The notes under the pieces are model-generated. The model made no database searches. It saw only the letters and a list, made by a program, of their open reading frames with translations, and had not been told where the DNA came from. This document shows, one piece after another, positions 13,331 through 26,500 of a DNA stretch of 64,000 bases. The stretch covers positions 10,344,396-10,408,395 of the forward strand of contig JAZAYU010000009.1 in the NCBI GenBank assembly GCA_038501625.1, given 5' to 3'. Both the position numbers and the translations under genes were made by a program. Every line of letters begins with the position of its first letter. Position 1 is the first letter of the stretch. Source of the stretch: Corbicula japonica (Eukaryota > Mollusca > Bivalvia > Venerida > Cyrenidae).

Positions 13331-14349
13331 TCAAAATTATTTCGGGTTTATCTTAGATATTGAGCGGACGGAAGAAAGGTCATCACCAAAAATGCATTGC
13401 AATCGAAACCTGTCAATCTTACCAGTTTTTGCAGTAGACTTTTGTAGGATCAGCTTTGTAATCATGATCAAAGGAATACGCCCAACCAGAATATGTTGTT
13501 CCGAAGTCTATCGCAGCTACCATCAACTTAGTTTTGCTATTGGTAGAACCCTGTATGTTAAGACGTTTAAAATGAATAAAACAATCATTTTCAAATTTTT
13601 CGGAACCTTCAACCAATGTATATATGTATAGGTGACATTAAAGAATAAAAATTGAGCGAGTCAATAAAATATTAAATCTGTATAGCCTTTTCTTAATTTA
13701 ATGCAAAATTATATGGGTATTCAGGTATTCTTTTACTTATTCAACGATAGATTTCTTGTCTTATTGGTGCCTAAAATATCTGCTAAAATGATTGAACATC
13801 ATGGGTTTGGCAAGCAAAATGTATTCTTTGTTTTCTAACTTGTTTCGTAGATCGAACGCGCTCTTAAAATCATTGCACACACCTCGTTACGCGGATTCTA
13901 ACGTGTTAATGTTCTAACGCAGTCTTTGTAACCCATGCCATCCAGCACTAAATTAGCGACTTAGAACATTCAATTATGAAAGCGAAATTAGGAAGATCGT
14001 GGAAGAATGGGTACCAAACTTACACAAAATGGTATCTGAATCTTACCTTCTTTTTAGCATGTTTAGTGGCCATGATAGTCTCTAAAAATCTTCACTGAAA
14101 CATACAAAACAAACTACGTATTGACTACATGATTGAGAGCTATTCTTTTTTTCTACCGTTGACAGTCAAACTGGATTTTAACCAACAGTGCATTATACGA
14201 TACACATTGCGAATAGCCAGGTAAACCAGTGTACGTAATATCTTTTTAAAAAGCCGGATTGCATTACAGAAAATGCAGAGTCTGTTAGAATGCACATTTA
14301 TTTAATTAATTACCACAAAATATAAGTAGAAACACCAGAATCAGGTGAC

Positions 14350-15436
14350 ATTTTACACCGTTGTTTGTTTTTTTTTTCGATATTTTGCCGAATTATAAAA
14401 TACTTATCGATCATTTCTTCGTGGCAGATTTTTGTGACTCCTTGAGTATGTGATGAATCGGCACATCACTATGTTTGATAAATCGGTTTGTCAAAAACTT
14501 TCAGCTACTAGTAACTAAGCTTGCGTTTATTCTTTGCTTTTTCTATGTAGTTTTGTTCGAAATTTTTGTAGCCTGATGCCAGCAACGAGTTAGGTCCTAT
14601 ACTTTTCTAACATCTGATTGCATGTTTAATCAAAACATGGTAATGCAACTTCACTTGTGTCGTTAACAGGACTTCGCCGATTAATTAGTAGCGCACTCTA
14701 AAGCTGAGAGGTATGGACAAGTCCTGATTTAAAGTAGGTAAATTGACATTTTTTCTTTTTATTCTATTTCTGTTTGTAAACTTTTAATAACAATTTGCAC
14801 ACTATATCTACCAAGTCTGGACATGAATGTTTAAACAGAAACCAAAATTAATTAAGACCTTTCGGTTTTCTATGCTTGCAATAAAAAACCAACTCAAATG
14901 TACAACAGAAATAATATAAATTTTTTAGGCATTTACGATAAATCTAAATATCTAAATACTTGTGTATACAATTGGCATCGCATGAACCAAATTCAAAAAA
15001 AGGTGAGACATGATATCTAAAGATTTATACATACGCTCATCAAAAGGCATGACAAATGCCGGTACTTTAAAAAGATACTTACTCTGACTACGAAACAACC
15101 AATTGAAGGTTTATGTTATTTTAATATTTAAAGATTAAAACTTAATATCAACACATTTGAAATTACAATTTATTTTAATGGTTTCCCCGAAAAAGGAAGT
15201 AAGAAAGTAAGATCAGATGTGGCGTCTATATATAAACCTTTATCTACCTATTTAAACACTCTTAGCAAAACAAAGGCCGCATTCCGTGCTCGTTGACTTG
15301 TTGAAAAAAAGAACAATTTTAGTCAACGATTTTATACACTTTCAGCAACCCTTAAATCGTCATCGGCAAAGCATATAATCGATTTTGTAGTTCGCTATTC
15401 TTCTAGGCAAGGCGATCTAGTTGTTGTCAGAGCTCC

Positions 15437-15469
<33 letters not shown>

Positions 15470-17400
15470 CATGAGCAAAATAATTATACAGTTTCTTTTG
15501 TTGGCTTGTATAGGTCAAAGGGTTAAATTATTAGTTTTTGGAACTGATCGCTACAATTTAATGGAGTGTAATGCTCGCTTTATTGGTAGAAATTGTAAAT
15601 GTGATCATAATAAGTACGATAATCAGTTTATCACAATTCAACTGTAATTCGTCATATTTTTCGTCAAGAACTAAAAGTTTCGTCGTGGCAGAATTTGTAA
15701 ATATTACACGTATATTTTATTAATCTTCCTATCACAATGTAGAAATTGTGTTTGGTCAAAAAAATTTCAAATATTGTCTAAGCTTGCATGTATTCTTCGC
15801 ATTCTCTCTGTTGTAAGGAAAAGTGCAAGTTCTTTTCAGAATTTACTCTAGCCTTCTGCCTTCAACGACTAGGTTTTCTAGACAATTCCGCAGTCGGATT
15901 GCTTAGGAGGCTCGAAGAAGATGTTTATATCAACAACTCGAGTTTTATCGTTGTCTGTCTCCTAAGCAAAGCAGTTAAGTCACATCCTAACTAGTAGTTA
16001 TATAAGACAATTGCAAATCATATGATAAGACTAAATTGTTATTCTGAATCCGTTTGTGAACTATACATGTACATAACAATTTGCGCATTATATCCGCCAT
16101 GTCTGGACATGTCTGTTTAAAAGGAAACAAAAATTAGTTAAGACGAATCGGTTATCAATGCTTGCAATTAAAACCAGCTCAAATGTACGACAGATTATTA
16201 TCAATATTTATTTTTTATTTTTGTTAAATCTATCTATACTTGTATATATTTTTCATTAGATGATCCAAATTCCAGACATTATTATTTATCTAAAGATTAA
16301 TACCTACGCTCATCAAAAGGCATGACTAATGCCGGTACTTTAAAAAGATACTTACTTTGACTACGAAACAACCAATTGAAGGTATAAATATTTTAATGCT
16401 TAAAGAATAAAACTTAATATTAACGCATTTGTAAAGAAAACTTATGTTTTCATTGGTATCCTCGAAAAAGGAAGTAAGTTAAGTTGTCGCGTCTATAGGC
16501 CTATATAAAATTTTATCTATCTCTTCAACACTGTTACCAAATCAAAAGGCTCCGTTATGTGCTCGTGACTTGTTGAAAAAAAGAACAATTTTCGTCAACG
16601 TTTATTAAAGAGAAGAAAATTGGTTTTGGCAACGACTGCACACATTTAGTTTTTATCTTCTTACAACAACCTTAAAAACTATCGTTTTATTATGCAGGTG
16701 AAAACAAAGGCCACATTCCGTGCTCGTTGACTTGTTGAAAAAAAGAACAATTTTAGTCAACGATTTTTCAACAACCCTTAAATCGTCATCGGCAAAGCAT
16801 ATAATCGAGTTTGTAGATCGCTATTCTTCTAGGCAAGGCGATCTAGTTGTTGTCAGAGCTCCGCAGACAGACAGACAGACTGACAGACAGACAGCTTCTA
16901 TTGATGGCTTGTATAGGTCGACGGGTTTGATTATAACTGTTTGGAACTGAGGCTTACAAGTTAATCGAATGCAGTGCTAGTTTAAAGTCTGTGGTAGAAA
17001 TGAAATGAGTAGGTTACAAGTCGACGAATTTTTACACCGTTTAATCATTTATTCGGGAACTGTAATTCATTACATATTTCGTCGTGGCAGAGCTGGTTAA
17101 TATTCCACGAGTATATGATTAATCTGCACATCACTGAATATGATAGAAAGTTGTATTTGGTCAAAATAAACAGCTGACAACTATAGCTTGCATGCAGTCT
17201 TTGCATGTTCTTTTTCGTGGGGAATGCCTAAATTTTTTTAAAGAATTTACTGTAGCCTGCCTTCAACGACTTGGGTCCTAGACTATTCCAAAGTCTGATT
17301 GCATAGGTTTACTCGAAGATGTTAATATCAACAACTCCAATTTCATCGTTTGCCGGTCTCTAAAGCTAAGCAGTTTAGTTAGTTATCAACAAGACAATGG
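14350..17400. repeat. Three-copy tandem repeat, unit ~1.3-1.4 kb
   Basis: Landmarks recur in the same order. CGTGGCAGA occurs near 14,420, 15,682 and 17,085. A 'cttcaacgact-ggtcctaga' block occurs near 14,580, 15,858 and 17,267. GCTCATCAAAAGGCATGA occurs near 15,036 and 16,310, and CATTCCGTGCTCGTTGACTT near 15,290 and 16,715. An (ACAG)n tract lies near 15,440 and 16,864. The third unit is partial. No protein domain was recognised, although one frame around the (ACAG)n block stays open in unit 2 (16,720-16,950). It has no counterpart beyond 61,280 in copy B, where a LINE interrupts. Confidence 0.6.
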
Positions 17401-18230
17401 CCGGATCCTATCGTTGAGAATATGTAATAAGACTAAAGTGTTATATATTCTATTTGCGTCACCGAATCAAATGTCTTTCCTTTTTCCTAGTTTTCTTGTA
17501 CATGAATGATTTCTTTGAGTTTTCGACAGTCATTCAGTGACATCGGGTAGCCTGGTATGCGCTCCTTGGTCTCTGCAATCCAGTTACGGGTGTAAAGTTT
17601 ACAGTAGCAGGTAACTACTATTACTGCTACTCTGGCAGAATCGGCTAACTGCTACTGCTGGAAAATCTTGCAAAAGCAGTTAATAAGGTTTTCTTAAAAC
17701 TATGGCAGTAGTTGTTAATCACCATACATGGTTTCGCGGCTGCACAACAGAACAGTTGAATGTTGCTCTCCGGACATTGTCCCATTTTCAACCGCTCATA
17801 TTTTACGTGGGCATTGTTTCAGTCTGTTTACAAAATTCCTCTTTTGTTGTTGGTTTATACTTGACGACGCCGTACTGCCTTGCATTTTAATATGTTAATA
17901 TATACATGCCCATATGTTGCAAACCAGAACAGTCCGACAAAATCTTACTTCGAATTAAGAAATGCCGGAATGTATACAGCTATCTTGTATGGAGTATTTC
18001 ACGCCGGAAAAAATCTGCTACTGCTGTTATGTTCAAAGACACGGTCAATTTCATTGCGAAAACGTTTGAATGCCGATGATCCCATGGTAGCTGAAGGCAG
18101 ACTTCAAGTGTCAGGTTGCCTTTTACATCGGTTTATTGCATGCTGCTTTCGTACATACATCTCAGAAACCACTTTTGCTAGAAGCGGATCCAGATGGGGG
18201 GGGTGAAGGATAGGTCAGCGGGGTTGCTCG
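17401..18230. other. Unassigned single-copy-looking DNA
   Basis: No gene, RNA or repeat recognised. Frames of 62 and 108 codons at 17,702 and 17,880 show no known motif and look fortuitous. Confidence 0.3.
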
Positions 18231-18300
18231 TATTGCCGGTCTAGGTGTCATATTACCCGAGCCGTAGGCGAGGGATAATATGACACCCAGACCGGCAGTA
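18231..18300. repeat. Near-perfect 28-bp-stem hairpin
   Basis: Bases 18,231-18,258 pair with 18,272-18,300 with two or three mismatches around a 13-base loop, GAGCCGTAGGCGA. The stem contains GGTGTCATATTA. It may be the terminus of a mobile element or a fold-back insertion. No coding frame crosses it. Confidence 0.6.
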
Positions 18301-18770
18301 TATCCTCACACACCCTTTCAAGAAACCAAATAATTGTTTTATTATACTGCAAAGTCTTTTTAAGGCTAAAGGTAATAATAAAACGTTGGTTTTTCATATA
18401 TTTCGCTTATTCAATTCCGAACGGCGTATTTCCTACAATTTCAGAATTAAGAAATGCCAATAGCCGGTGTTGTATGGCATGGAAAACTTATTGTTCTGAT
18501 GAGGTTGTGTTTTTTTGGCAGGAACCTTGTTCAGTGATATATTATTATTATCATTAATGACTTGCCCGTCAATATTATGTGATATAAAATAAAACTTAGT
18601 TCTTCTGCTCCGGGCGTTTCCTTAGGTAAACAGTTTGTCAAACCCAAAGTGATCGAAAATATTTTATACCGGAATACAAAAACAAACCAGTCTGGCTAAA
18701 ATGGTCCAAATTTCATCCAAACTTCTTCTACTTTTTAAAATTTAGCCAAAGCCAAAGATATTTAAGGCAG

Positions 18771-19964
18771 TGTTGTAAAGTTGGACGTTTGTTACAAAAT
18801 GTCACATAATTGAAGTTAATTTTAAGGTTGATGACAGAGCATTATGCAACTTAAGGGACATAGTTCTAATATCTTAACATTTAGAAAACCTAGTTAGTTA
18901 CTATGTAGTACACTTTAGCCAGTCTATTTAGTGCACTTTAGCTAGTCTATTTTGAACTTGTTATTATGAAGCTCTGATATCATCTAAAAGCTGCCATATT
19001 TGTTATTATTTTGAGTAGCATATGCATTTCTTGTTTGATATGTATGCTATTTCTAGTCTATGATGCATTTGTGTAAATTTTAACTATGTTTTATGCTTTA
19101 CTTTATTATGCTGATTCTCAGACTGGTGCCTAGCTTTAATACTATATTTAGAATGTAAGCAATGCCTAGTGGCCTTGATGACATTGGTAATTTTCCATTA
19201 CTTAGGCATATCAGTTGCTGGGAAGATTAAGTATATTTAGATTATTAGGTAAACAATGCCATGTGACCCAGTTGACCAATGAAAAGCCTCAATACATCCT
19301 TTAAGCATTTTGATTTGCTCACTGGGACAGCAATGCATTGTGGGTAATTGGATGCTGGGAAGGTTTCCTCAGTAGGATTTGTGGTTAAGTTAACCATTCT
19401 GCATTTGGCTTTCAGACAGAACACATTAGGAACTTTGGCTTATTGTTCAAAATTAGGAAATTAATTAATTAATTATTTTAATATATTTTCTAAAGGTTAT
19501 ATTTTACTTAAGAGTTTTAAAAGGTACTGAATATTGATTTAATATTTTTGGTTATTTTTCCAAATTATTGCATTTGTTTTAAACAGCAGTTTCTTTGTGT
19601 TTAAGTATTAGGAATTCATAAATTATTGTAAAATTAGAGCTAAATTTAGACTGACTGCTTTTGTACTTTGATTAAGAAAATATAATCTAGAAACCATCAT
19701 TTGACCATTGTACTTGAAATTGAAGTTGCATTTTATTTTATCTTGTATAAAAGTTTGTTTTTAGATGTAGTTTAAAAATATTGATAATTAGAACAGTTGA
19801 TTAAAACTTCATTTAATTATTTTAAATCAAAATAGAATCTTGTTTTTGATTTTCCTTTACTTTTAGTAAAGGTGGTGTCATCCTGACGTAAGAGTTAAAT
19901 CTACTATTACATAACAAAGTAGAACTCCCTGAAAAACACACTCTTTAAAACCCCGCACACCACA
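18771..19964 (+). repeat. 5' LTR of the Ty3/Gypsy element
   Basis: 1,194 bp, beginning TGTTGTAAAG and ending CGCACACCACA, matching 29,959-31,143 along its length. Its last ~280 bp occur a third time at about 20,698-20,987 because of an internal tandem duplication. Confidence 0.92.
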
Positions 19965-21708
19965 ATGCTGTCAGAAGTGGGATAGTCCAAAATCAGTTTT
20001 CACTCCCTCTCTACCCTTCTATTACTCTTTTATTCTTTAATAAGTAAAGGAATATAAGCAAACCGGTAAAAACATTTGAAAGTCTAATTTTTGGCTATAC
20101 AGTGCGGAAGTCAAAATCTCAGTTGGACTGCCATAGGGGCTTATCGCTTTGTATTTTAAAATCTTTTCTATCTTCCGGCCAGACCTTCTTTCTCTTTTAA
20201 TTATTTATAAAAGGTCATTTATCCATAGCGTCTTATTCAGCCCCTGGTCTAACAAAGTAACAGAACAACATAGGCACGGAGATCTCCCTCCTGATCCCGG
20301 ACTCAGATCTATGACGTGCACTAGTCACTGACCACTATTGATAAATAAAGGGCTAATACTTATTTCATTTTCAGCGTCCGAAAGTGCTCTAAAATAGATT
20401 AATTTGTTGAGATCCACAATTTCTGTTTGGCTATTATATTTAGTGGATATAGTTAAATTTTTAAAACATTTACTGTCCGAAACTGGCTACCCGTTAAATA
20501 GTTTACTAAACAGTGCACTCCCTGGCTTTTTCAAAATTCACTTACAAAAATTTTGTCCGATACCTGGCTCCAATTAAACTTTCAGAAAGACTGCTTACTT
20601 CGCTACACCAAGTTGTCACTTCCGAGAGAAAGGCTTACCAAGAGAAATCGCCGCCTCACAAATTGTCTAGACGAAACCATTATCACCACAACCATATATA
20701 ATCTAGGAACCATCATTTGACCATTGTACTTGAAATTGAAGTTGCATTTTATTTTATCTTGTATATAAGTTTGTTTTTAGATGTAGTTTAAAAATATTGA
20801 TAATTAGAACAGTTGATTAAAACTTCATTTAATTATTTAAATCAAAATATAATCTTGTTTTTGATTTTCGTTTACTTTTAGTAAAGGTGGTGTCATCCTG
20901 ACGTAAGAGTTAAATCTACTATTACATAACAAAGTAGAACTCCCTGAAAAACACACTCTTTAAAACCCCGCACACCACAATGCTGTCAGAAGTGGGATAG
21001 TCCAAAATCAGTTTTCACTCCCTCTCTACCCTTCTATTACTCTTTTATTCTTTAATAAGTAAAGGAATATAAGCAAACCGGTAAAAACATTTGAAAGTCT
21101 AATTTTTGGCTATACAGTGCGGAAGTCAAAATCTCAGTTGGACTGCCATATGGGCTTATCGCTTTGTATTTTAAAATCTTTTCTATCTTCCGGCCAGACC
21201 TTCTTTCTCTTTTAATTATTTATAAAAGGTCAATTATCCATAGTGTCTTATTCAGCCCCTGGTCTAACAAAGTAACAGAACAACATAGGCACGGAGATCT
21301 CCCTCCTGATCCCGGACTCAGATCTATGACGTGCACTAGTCACTGACCACTATTGATAAATAAAGGGCTAATACTTATTTCATTTTCAGCGTCCGAAAGT
21401 GCTCTAAAATAGATTAATTTGTTGAGATCCACAATTTCTGTTTGGCTATTATATTTAGTGGATATAGTTAAATTTTTAAAACATTTACTGTCCGAAACTG
21501 GCTACCCGTTAAATAGTTTACTAAACAGAACACTCCCTGGCTATTTCAAAATTCACTTACAAAAATTTTGTCCGATAACTGGCTCTAATTAAACTTTTAG
21601 AAAGACTGCTTACTTCGCTGCACCAAATTGTCACTTCCGAGAGAAAGGCTTTCCAAGAGAAATCGCCGCCTCACAAATTGTCTAGACGAAACCATTGTCA
21701 CCACAACC
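19681..21708 (+). repeat. Tandem duplication (~1.01 kb x 2) of LTR end plus leader
   Basis: Bases 19,681-20,697 and 20,698-21,708 are almost identical. Each carries the last part of the LTR, the primer site, the leader and the start of the gag region; the junction at about 20,697 joins CCACAACCATAT to the LTR's ATAATCTAG. The few differences suggest a recent event, such as recombination or template switching. Confidence 0.88.
19966..19983 (+). promoter_or_regulatory. Primer binding site, tRNA-Leu type
   Basis: One base after the 5' LTR lies TGCTGTCAGAAGTGGGAT. It differs at one base from TGGTGTCAGAAGTGGGAT, the complement of an animal tRNA-Leu 3' end including CCA. A second copy follows the LTR-end duplicate near 20,989. 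Confidence 0.75.
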
Positions 21709-21728
21709 AGTCCACCGAGCGAACAGGC

Positions 21729-23493
21729 ATGGAACTCCGGTCCAGAAATCTATCGTCACCGTCACTGCGTCAAAACACCCAAACAGACAATACCATCAGC
21801 CAGGAAACAAGCTCCTCCATGTCAAGTCACCTACCAGATGCGCAACCTCAGTGGGTACCTCCATTCGCAACAACAGATCTGCCAAATGCTAGCAACCAGA
21901 ACGACACCATCTCCCACGTAAGCGACAGCTTGTTTAGCACAGACACTATGATTTATGCTCCAAGCACACGAACGTTAGATTCCATGCCTCAAGTCAACAC
22001 CGCGAAATATGACACCCAGCTTCAACCGACGAGAGAACCCTTCCAGCGAACTACAAGTACCAACATACAGAGCAACTCTCAACATACAGGAGACCCATCT
22101 CCACCAAGACGAACCCTTCCAGACACAGTTCCACAGCTTCAAGCCAAAATAGATGCTCTCCAGGACCGCATCAAGGAACTGGAAAGAACCAACCAATCAT
22201 GGCCACCCAGTTCACCTGTTCGCCACCCATCATACAACCAGCAAGACAACCTACCAGGCAGTCACCCATGCAACCTCACATCATGCTCGAAGAACCAGCT
22301 GATCGATCTAGATCTAGAGACAGATTTCCTGAAAGGACACAGCATCCATCATCACCACACACTTTCGATAGAGTACAAGCTATCCGCCAGCAGCCACAAG
22401 AAAATGCTAGTCCACCCAGATGTAGACTAAATGTAGACCCCAGAAGACATTACGACACACCTGGTCCACCTCACAACAGTTTAAATTCAAGCCAAGACCC
22501 AACCGACTACCAGACTGATTATCATTCATGGTTTAATCCTCAGCATCACAGATATCAACCTGCAAGACCAAGCCCAAGAACACTGGATGAGCCACGACAG
22601 TCCATGCCTTTTTTCCATGGAAGACCGAATGAATGGGAAAACTTCTGGATGAAGTTCGATATTATCTCAAGAAAGTACTAATGGGACAAAGAGAAGCAGA
22701 AAGAAAACCTCATCTTGTGTATGAGAGATGACGCGTCTACTTTTGCCACAAGCCTGAGCCCAGAAGTACGCGAAGACACCGACAGATTCATTGCTGCTTT
22801 AAAGGAACGCTTCAGTCACCGAACACCAGCAAGAACTCACCGAGCCACACTTGAAAGTATTCAGAAGAACCCAAAAGAATACAAGACTACGCGTCCAGGG
22901 TCCAACTTATGATGTCGAAGGCTTACAGAGACATAGAAGGTACATCAACATTTGCCGACTTAGCCATACAGCACCTATTGAAGAGGCTTCCAGACCAGCA
23001 GATGGCGTATGAAGTAGCCACAAGGACTCCCAAGACCATCTCAGAAGCAGTTGACATGATAATCCTACATGAAGCCTGCAAAGATAACACCAAGAAGAGA
23101 TCTGGTATTCGCCACCTGGCTCCACCGAAAGAAGACTATGAAACGTCAGACTCCAAAGAAGAAACCCCAGATCTCCGCAGAATAAATGGCAAGAAATTTG
23201 TCACCGAAGACCGACTCTTCCAGTTTGCGAGAGACCTTAAGCAATCAATCCTCAAAGCCAAACAAGAAAACAGCAACCAAGATGATGAACCAACCCCCAG
23301 CAGATCCCAAAGAAGACATGAAAATGTGGTCTGCTATAAATGTCATAAAGAAGGTCACATCGCACCACAATGCCCTGAAGACCGTGAATCTAGAAGACAA
23401 CAGAAAGAAGAAAAACCAGAAGAAGCCTTTGAGAAGAAACCTTTAAACTTCAAGGGACTGAGTCTACCGGTCGAGAGTCAGTCCACTCAATAA
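21729..23493 (+). pseudogene. gag: gag (capsid/nucleocapsid) of the Ty3/Gypsy element, broken
   Basis: A good start ATG is at 21,729; the frame is also open upstream to 21,678. The first part is polar and Pro/Gln/Ser-rich with a short coiled-coil-like stretch (LQAKIDALQDRIKELER). The frame shifts near 22,250, stops at a TAA at 22,679-22,681 (after ISRKY), and shifts again near 22,880-22,910. The final part (22,909-23,493) carries a retroviral-type CCHC zinc knuckle, CYKCHKEGHIAPQC, around 23,333-23,374, then a basic tail and stop. Gag packages element RNA into particles. This copy cannot make a full-length Gag. Confidence 0.85.
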
Positions 23494-23513
23494 ACCTGTT
23501 ATTAGAAGACTTA

Positions 23514-26500
23514 ATGAAAATGGCCGACAACTATGCAACCTGTGGTAGTATTGAATCAACTAGAGAGACTTCGGATGGTAAAGAAGAGAACCTCCATAAT
23601 GTCATCGACAGGGTGAGAGCAGTCACAATAAAGCTACCACTAACCATCCAAGGACTAAACGTAAAAGCCGTGATCGATACAGGTGCAGAAGTTACAGTGC
23701 TCAACAACAACGTATACTTCTCAATTCCAGCCGATAAGCGTCCGAAGCTACAAAAAGCTAAAAGAAACGTAGTCGTAGCAGAAGCTGGAAAGCAAATGAA
23801 GACACTTGGGATGACAGACGTAATCTTCCACATTGGAGAAACCACTTTTGAATGGCCTGTGTATGTGGCACCCATTCAGGACGACATCCTCCTGGGCTGC
23901 GACATCATCGATGACAAGAACATCACGATCAATACTAAAAAAGGAATCCAAATCGATGATTTATGGATTGATTGCAAAGTCACGCGCACCAAAGTCAAGC
24001 CATCTCCAGTCACCGTCTCGAGAGCTGTTACTATACCAGCATACTCTGAATTTATCATGCAAGGCATCTGCAACGACATAACCGAAGAAGAAAAGACCAC
24101 TTATCTATTCGAAGCTACCGATGAGATAAAGGACCGTCTAATGATTGCAAGGAGTGCCATCAGTCCTGAATCAAACAAGATCCCCATCAGAATCATGAAT
24201 ACGAGCCACAGACCAATTAAACTAAAGAAGGGATTTGTGATTGGTAATTTACATGCTGTAGGAACAGTCTCAAGCACTGGCAAGAGTATAGAAATCTCAA
24301 GACATGAGGAAGGTCACTCCATCTGTCGACTCCAGGCAGAAAGCAAACACCAAAGAATGAAGCTCAACAATGTCTGCATGACTTCCAAGGTTCCTACCGC
24401 TCCAAGTTCAGACACTAATTAAGGATCCCCAGATGTACCATCTCACCTACAAGAGCTATATAAATCCAGCATTAGCACACTAAACCAAGAACAGAGAGCA
24501 AAGTTGGCACAGCTTCTAACTAAACATCACAGTACCTTTGCTGCTTCAAAAACTGAATTAGGCCTGTGCAAAGTCCTGAAACACCACATAGAAACAGGAG
24601 AGGCACCAGTAAGACAGCCATTACGCCGCACGCCGCAAGGATATGAGGGCGAAGAAGAAAAGTACATCAAGGAACAACTGGAAGCTGGAGCCATCAAGCC
24701 TTCGAACTCACCATGGAGCTCAGCATTAGTAATGGTCAGGAAGAAAACTGGAGAAGTAAGAGTCTGCGTTGACTACAGGCGACTCAACGAGAGAACCATT
24801 AAAGATGCGTACCCCCTACCACGAATCGACATGTGCCTTGACTGTCTAGCATCCACCAAACTCTTCTCGACAATTGATCTCCAAAGTCCGTACATGCAAC
24901 TGGAACTGGCTGAAGAAGACCGTCACAAGACAGCGTTCATCACAAAGTATGGGTTGTACGAATACCTAAAAATGCCCTATGATTTGTGCAACAGCGCAAG
25001 CACGTTTCAGCGCTGTATGGAAATTGTACTCAGAGGACTACAATGGGAAATACTACTCATTTACCTGGACGACATTATTGTAATAGCACAGAGTTTTGAC
25101 GAGAGCATTCAACGTTTAGATGCGCTTCTAGAAAGACTCAACCAAGCTGGCCTCAAAGTAAAACTAAGCAAGTGCGAACTTTTCAAAACAGAAGTCCTGT
25201 TCCTTGGACACATTGTCAACCAACATGGCATCAGACCAAATCCAGCGACAGTTGAAGCAGTACTGTCATGGAAGAAACCAGAAAACGTCAAGGATATACA
25301 GAGATTTATAGGACAAGCCTCCTATTACAGACAATACATACAATCATTCAGTGATGTAGCCTCTCCACTGACCAAACTTACCAGGCAAATGCAGAATTCA
25401 TCTGGGACGACCAATGCACAGAAGCATTCAACACCCTGAAACAGAAATTATGCAGTGCACCAATTTTGGCATACCCTTAGCCAGACCTGAAGTATATACT
25501 AGACTGTGATGCAAGCGATGTTGGAGTCGGCGCAGTCCTGTCACAAGTTCAGGAGGGACAAGAAAGGGTGATCAGTTACGCCTCGAAGCGTCTTCACCGC
25601 ACTCAGGAAAAGTACAGTGTTACGCGGAAAGAACTGCTAGCAGTTATCACTTTCGTCAACCACTTCAGACACTACCTGCTAGGACAAAAATTCCTTCTTC
25701 GCACAGACCATGGTTCCCTCAGATGGCTATTTGAATTCAAAAACCCTACCGGTCAAATAGCAAGATAGCTCAAAGTCTTGGCACAGTACGATTTTGACAT
25801 AGAACACCGTGCAGGGCACAAGCATCAGAATGCAGACAGCATGTCCAGAAGAGATTTTCTATCTTCAGCTTGTAGTCATCAATCACCTAAAGAAGAAGAC
25901 GCCTGTGAAGACTGCAAACAACAGGACATGACTTGGAGAGACTTCATGGAAGAAATAGATGACATAGTTGACTTAGGTGTGAAAACAAATGATGCTGTGG
26001 TTCGAGCTACAAAGCCATCAAAGCAACATCAAGAAAGACCAAACTCAAGAGATAACTCCTCACAAAGGGATGAAGCAACAGAGACAGAAAAGATGTTTCT
26101 ACCAGCATATATGTCAACAGAGCTAGAAGAACTGCAAAGACAGGATCCAGACCTTCACTACCTTCATAAATGGATGGATCAAGGTGAACTTCCAGAAAGA
26201 GAGAAAATTGCAAGGTTGAGTCCAGCAGTGAGAAAGTACTGGTTGAACTTGGAAAACATAGTCAGAAGGCAAGGTATCCTATACCAGAAAATATGGACAA
26301 GCAAGTACAGACGTGAATACTTCGTCCAGATGCTCGCCCCAAAAGCACTAAGAAGACAGATCATTAGGGACCACCACGATACGCTAATGGCTGGCCACTT
26401 TGGTGTTAACAAGACATCAAAGAAAATCCGCAAACTGTTTCACTGGTACAAGATGGACGATGACATCCGACTACATATACGCACATGTCCAACATGCAGT

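Larger units (their letters stand above)
7151..14073 (-). pseudogene. HSP70-12-like pseudogene, copy A
   Basis: All six exons of the intact copy at 53,444-61,042 can be located: 14,047-14,073, 13,423-13,550, 10,964-11,144, 10,467-10,688, 9,750-9,912 and about 7,151-8,203. The ATPase motifs IDFGTTYSG and VGGYSES survive, but the gene is dead. The exon 6 acceptor AG has become AT. Exon 4 has TAG at 10,644-10,646 where copy B has Lys. Exon 6 has TAG at 8,121-8,123 (Trp in B), TAA at 8,061-8,063 (Lys in B) and TGA at 7,467-7,469 (Arg in B). A frameshift follows near 7,370-7,400. Exon 1 differs by three extra codons (MATKHAKKK versus MATKKK). Splice sites of introns 1-4 are still consensus, so decay may be fairly recent or the 5' part may still be transcribed. 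Confidence 0.88.
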
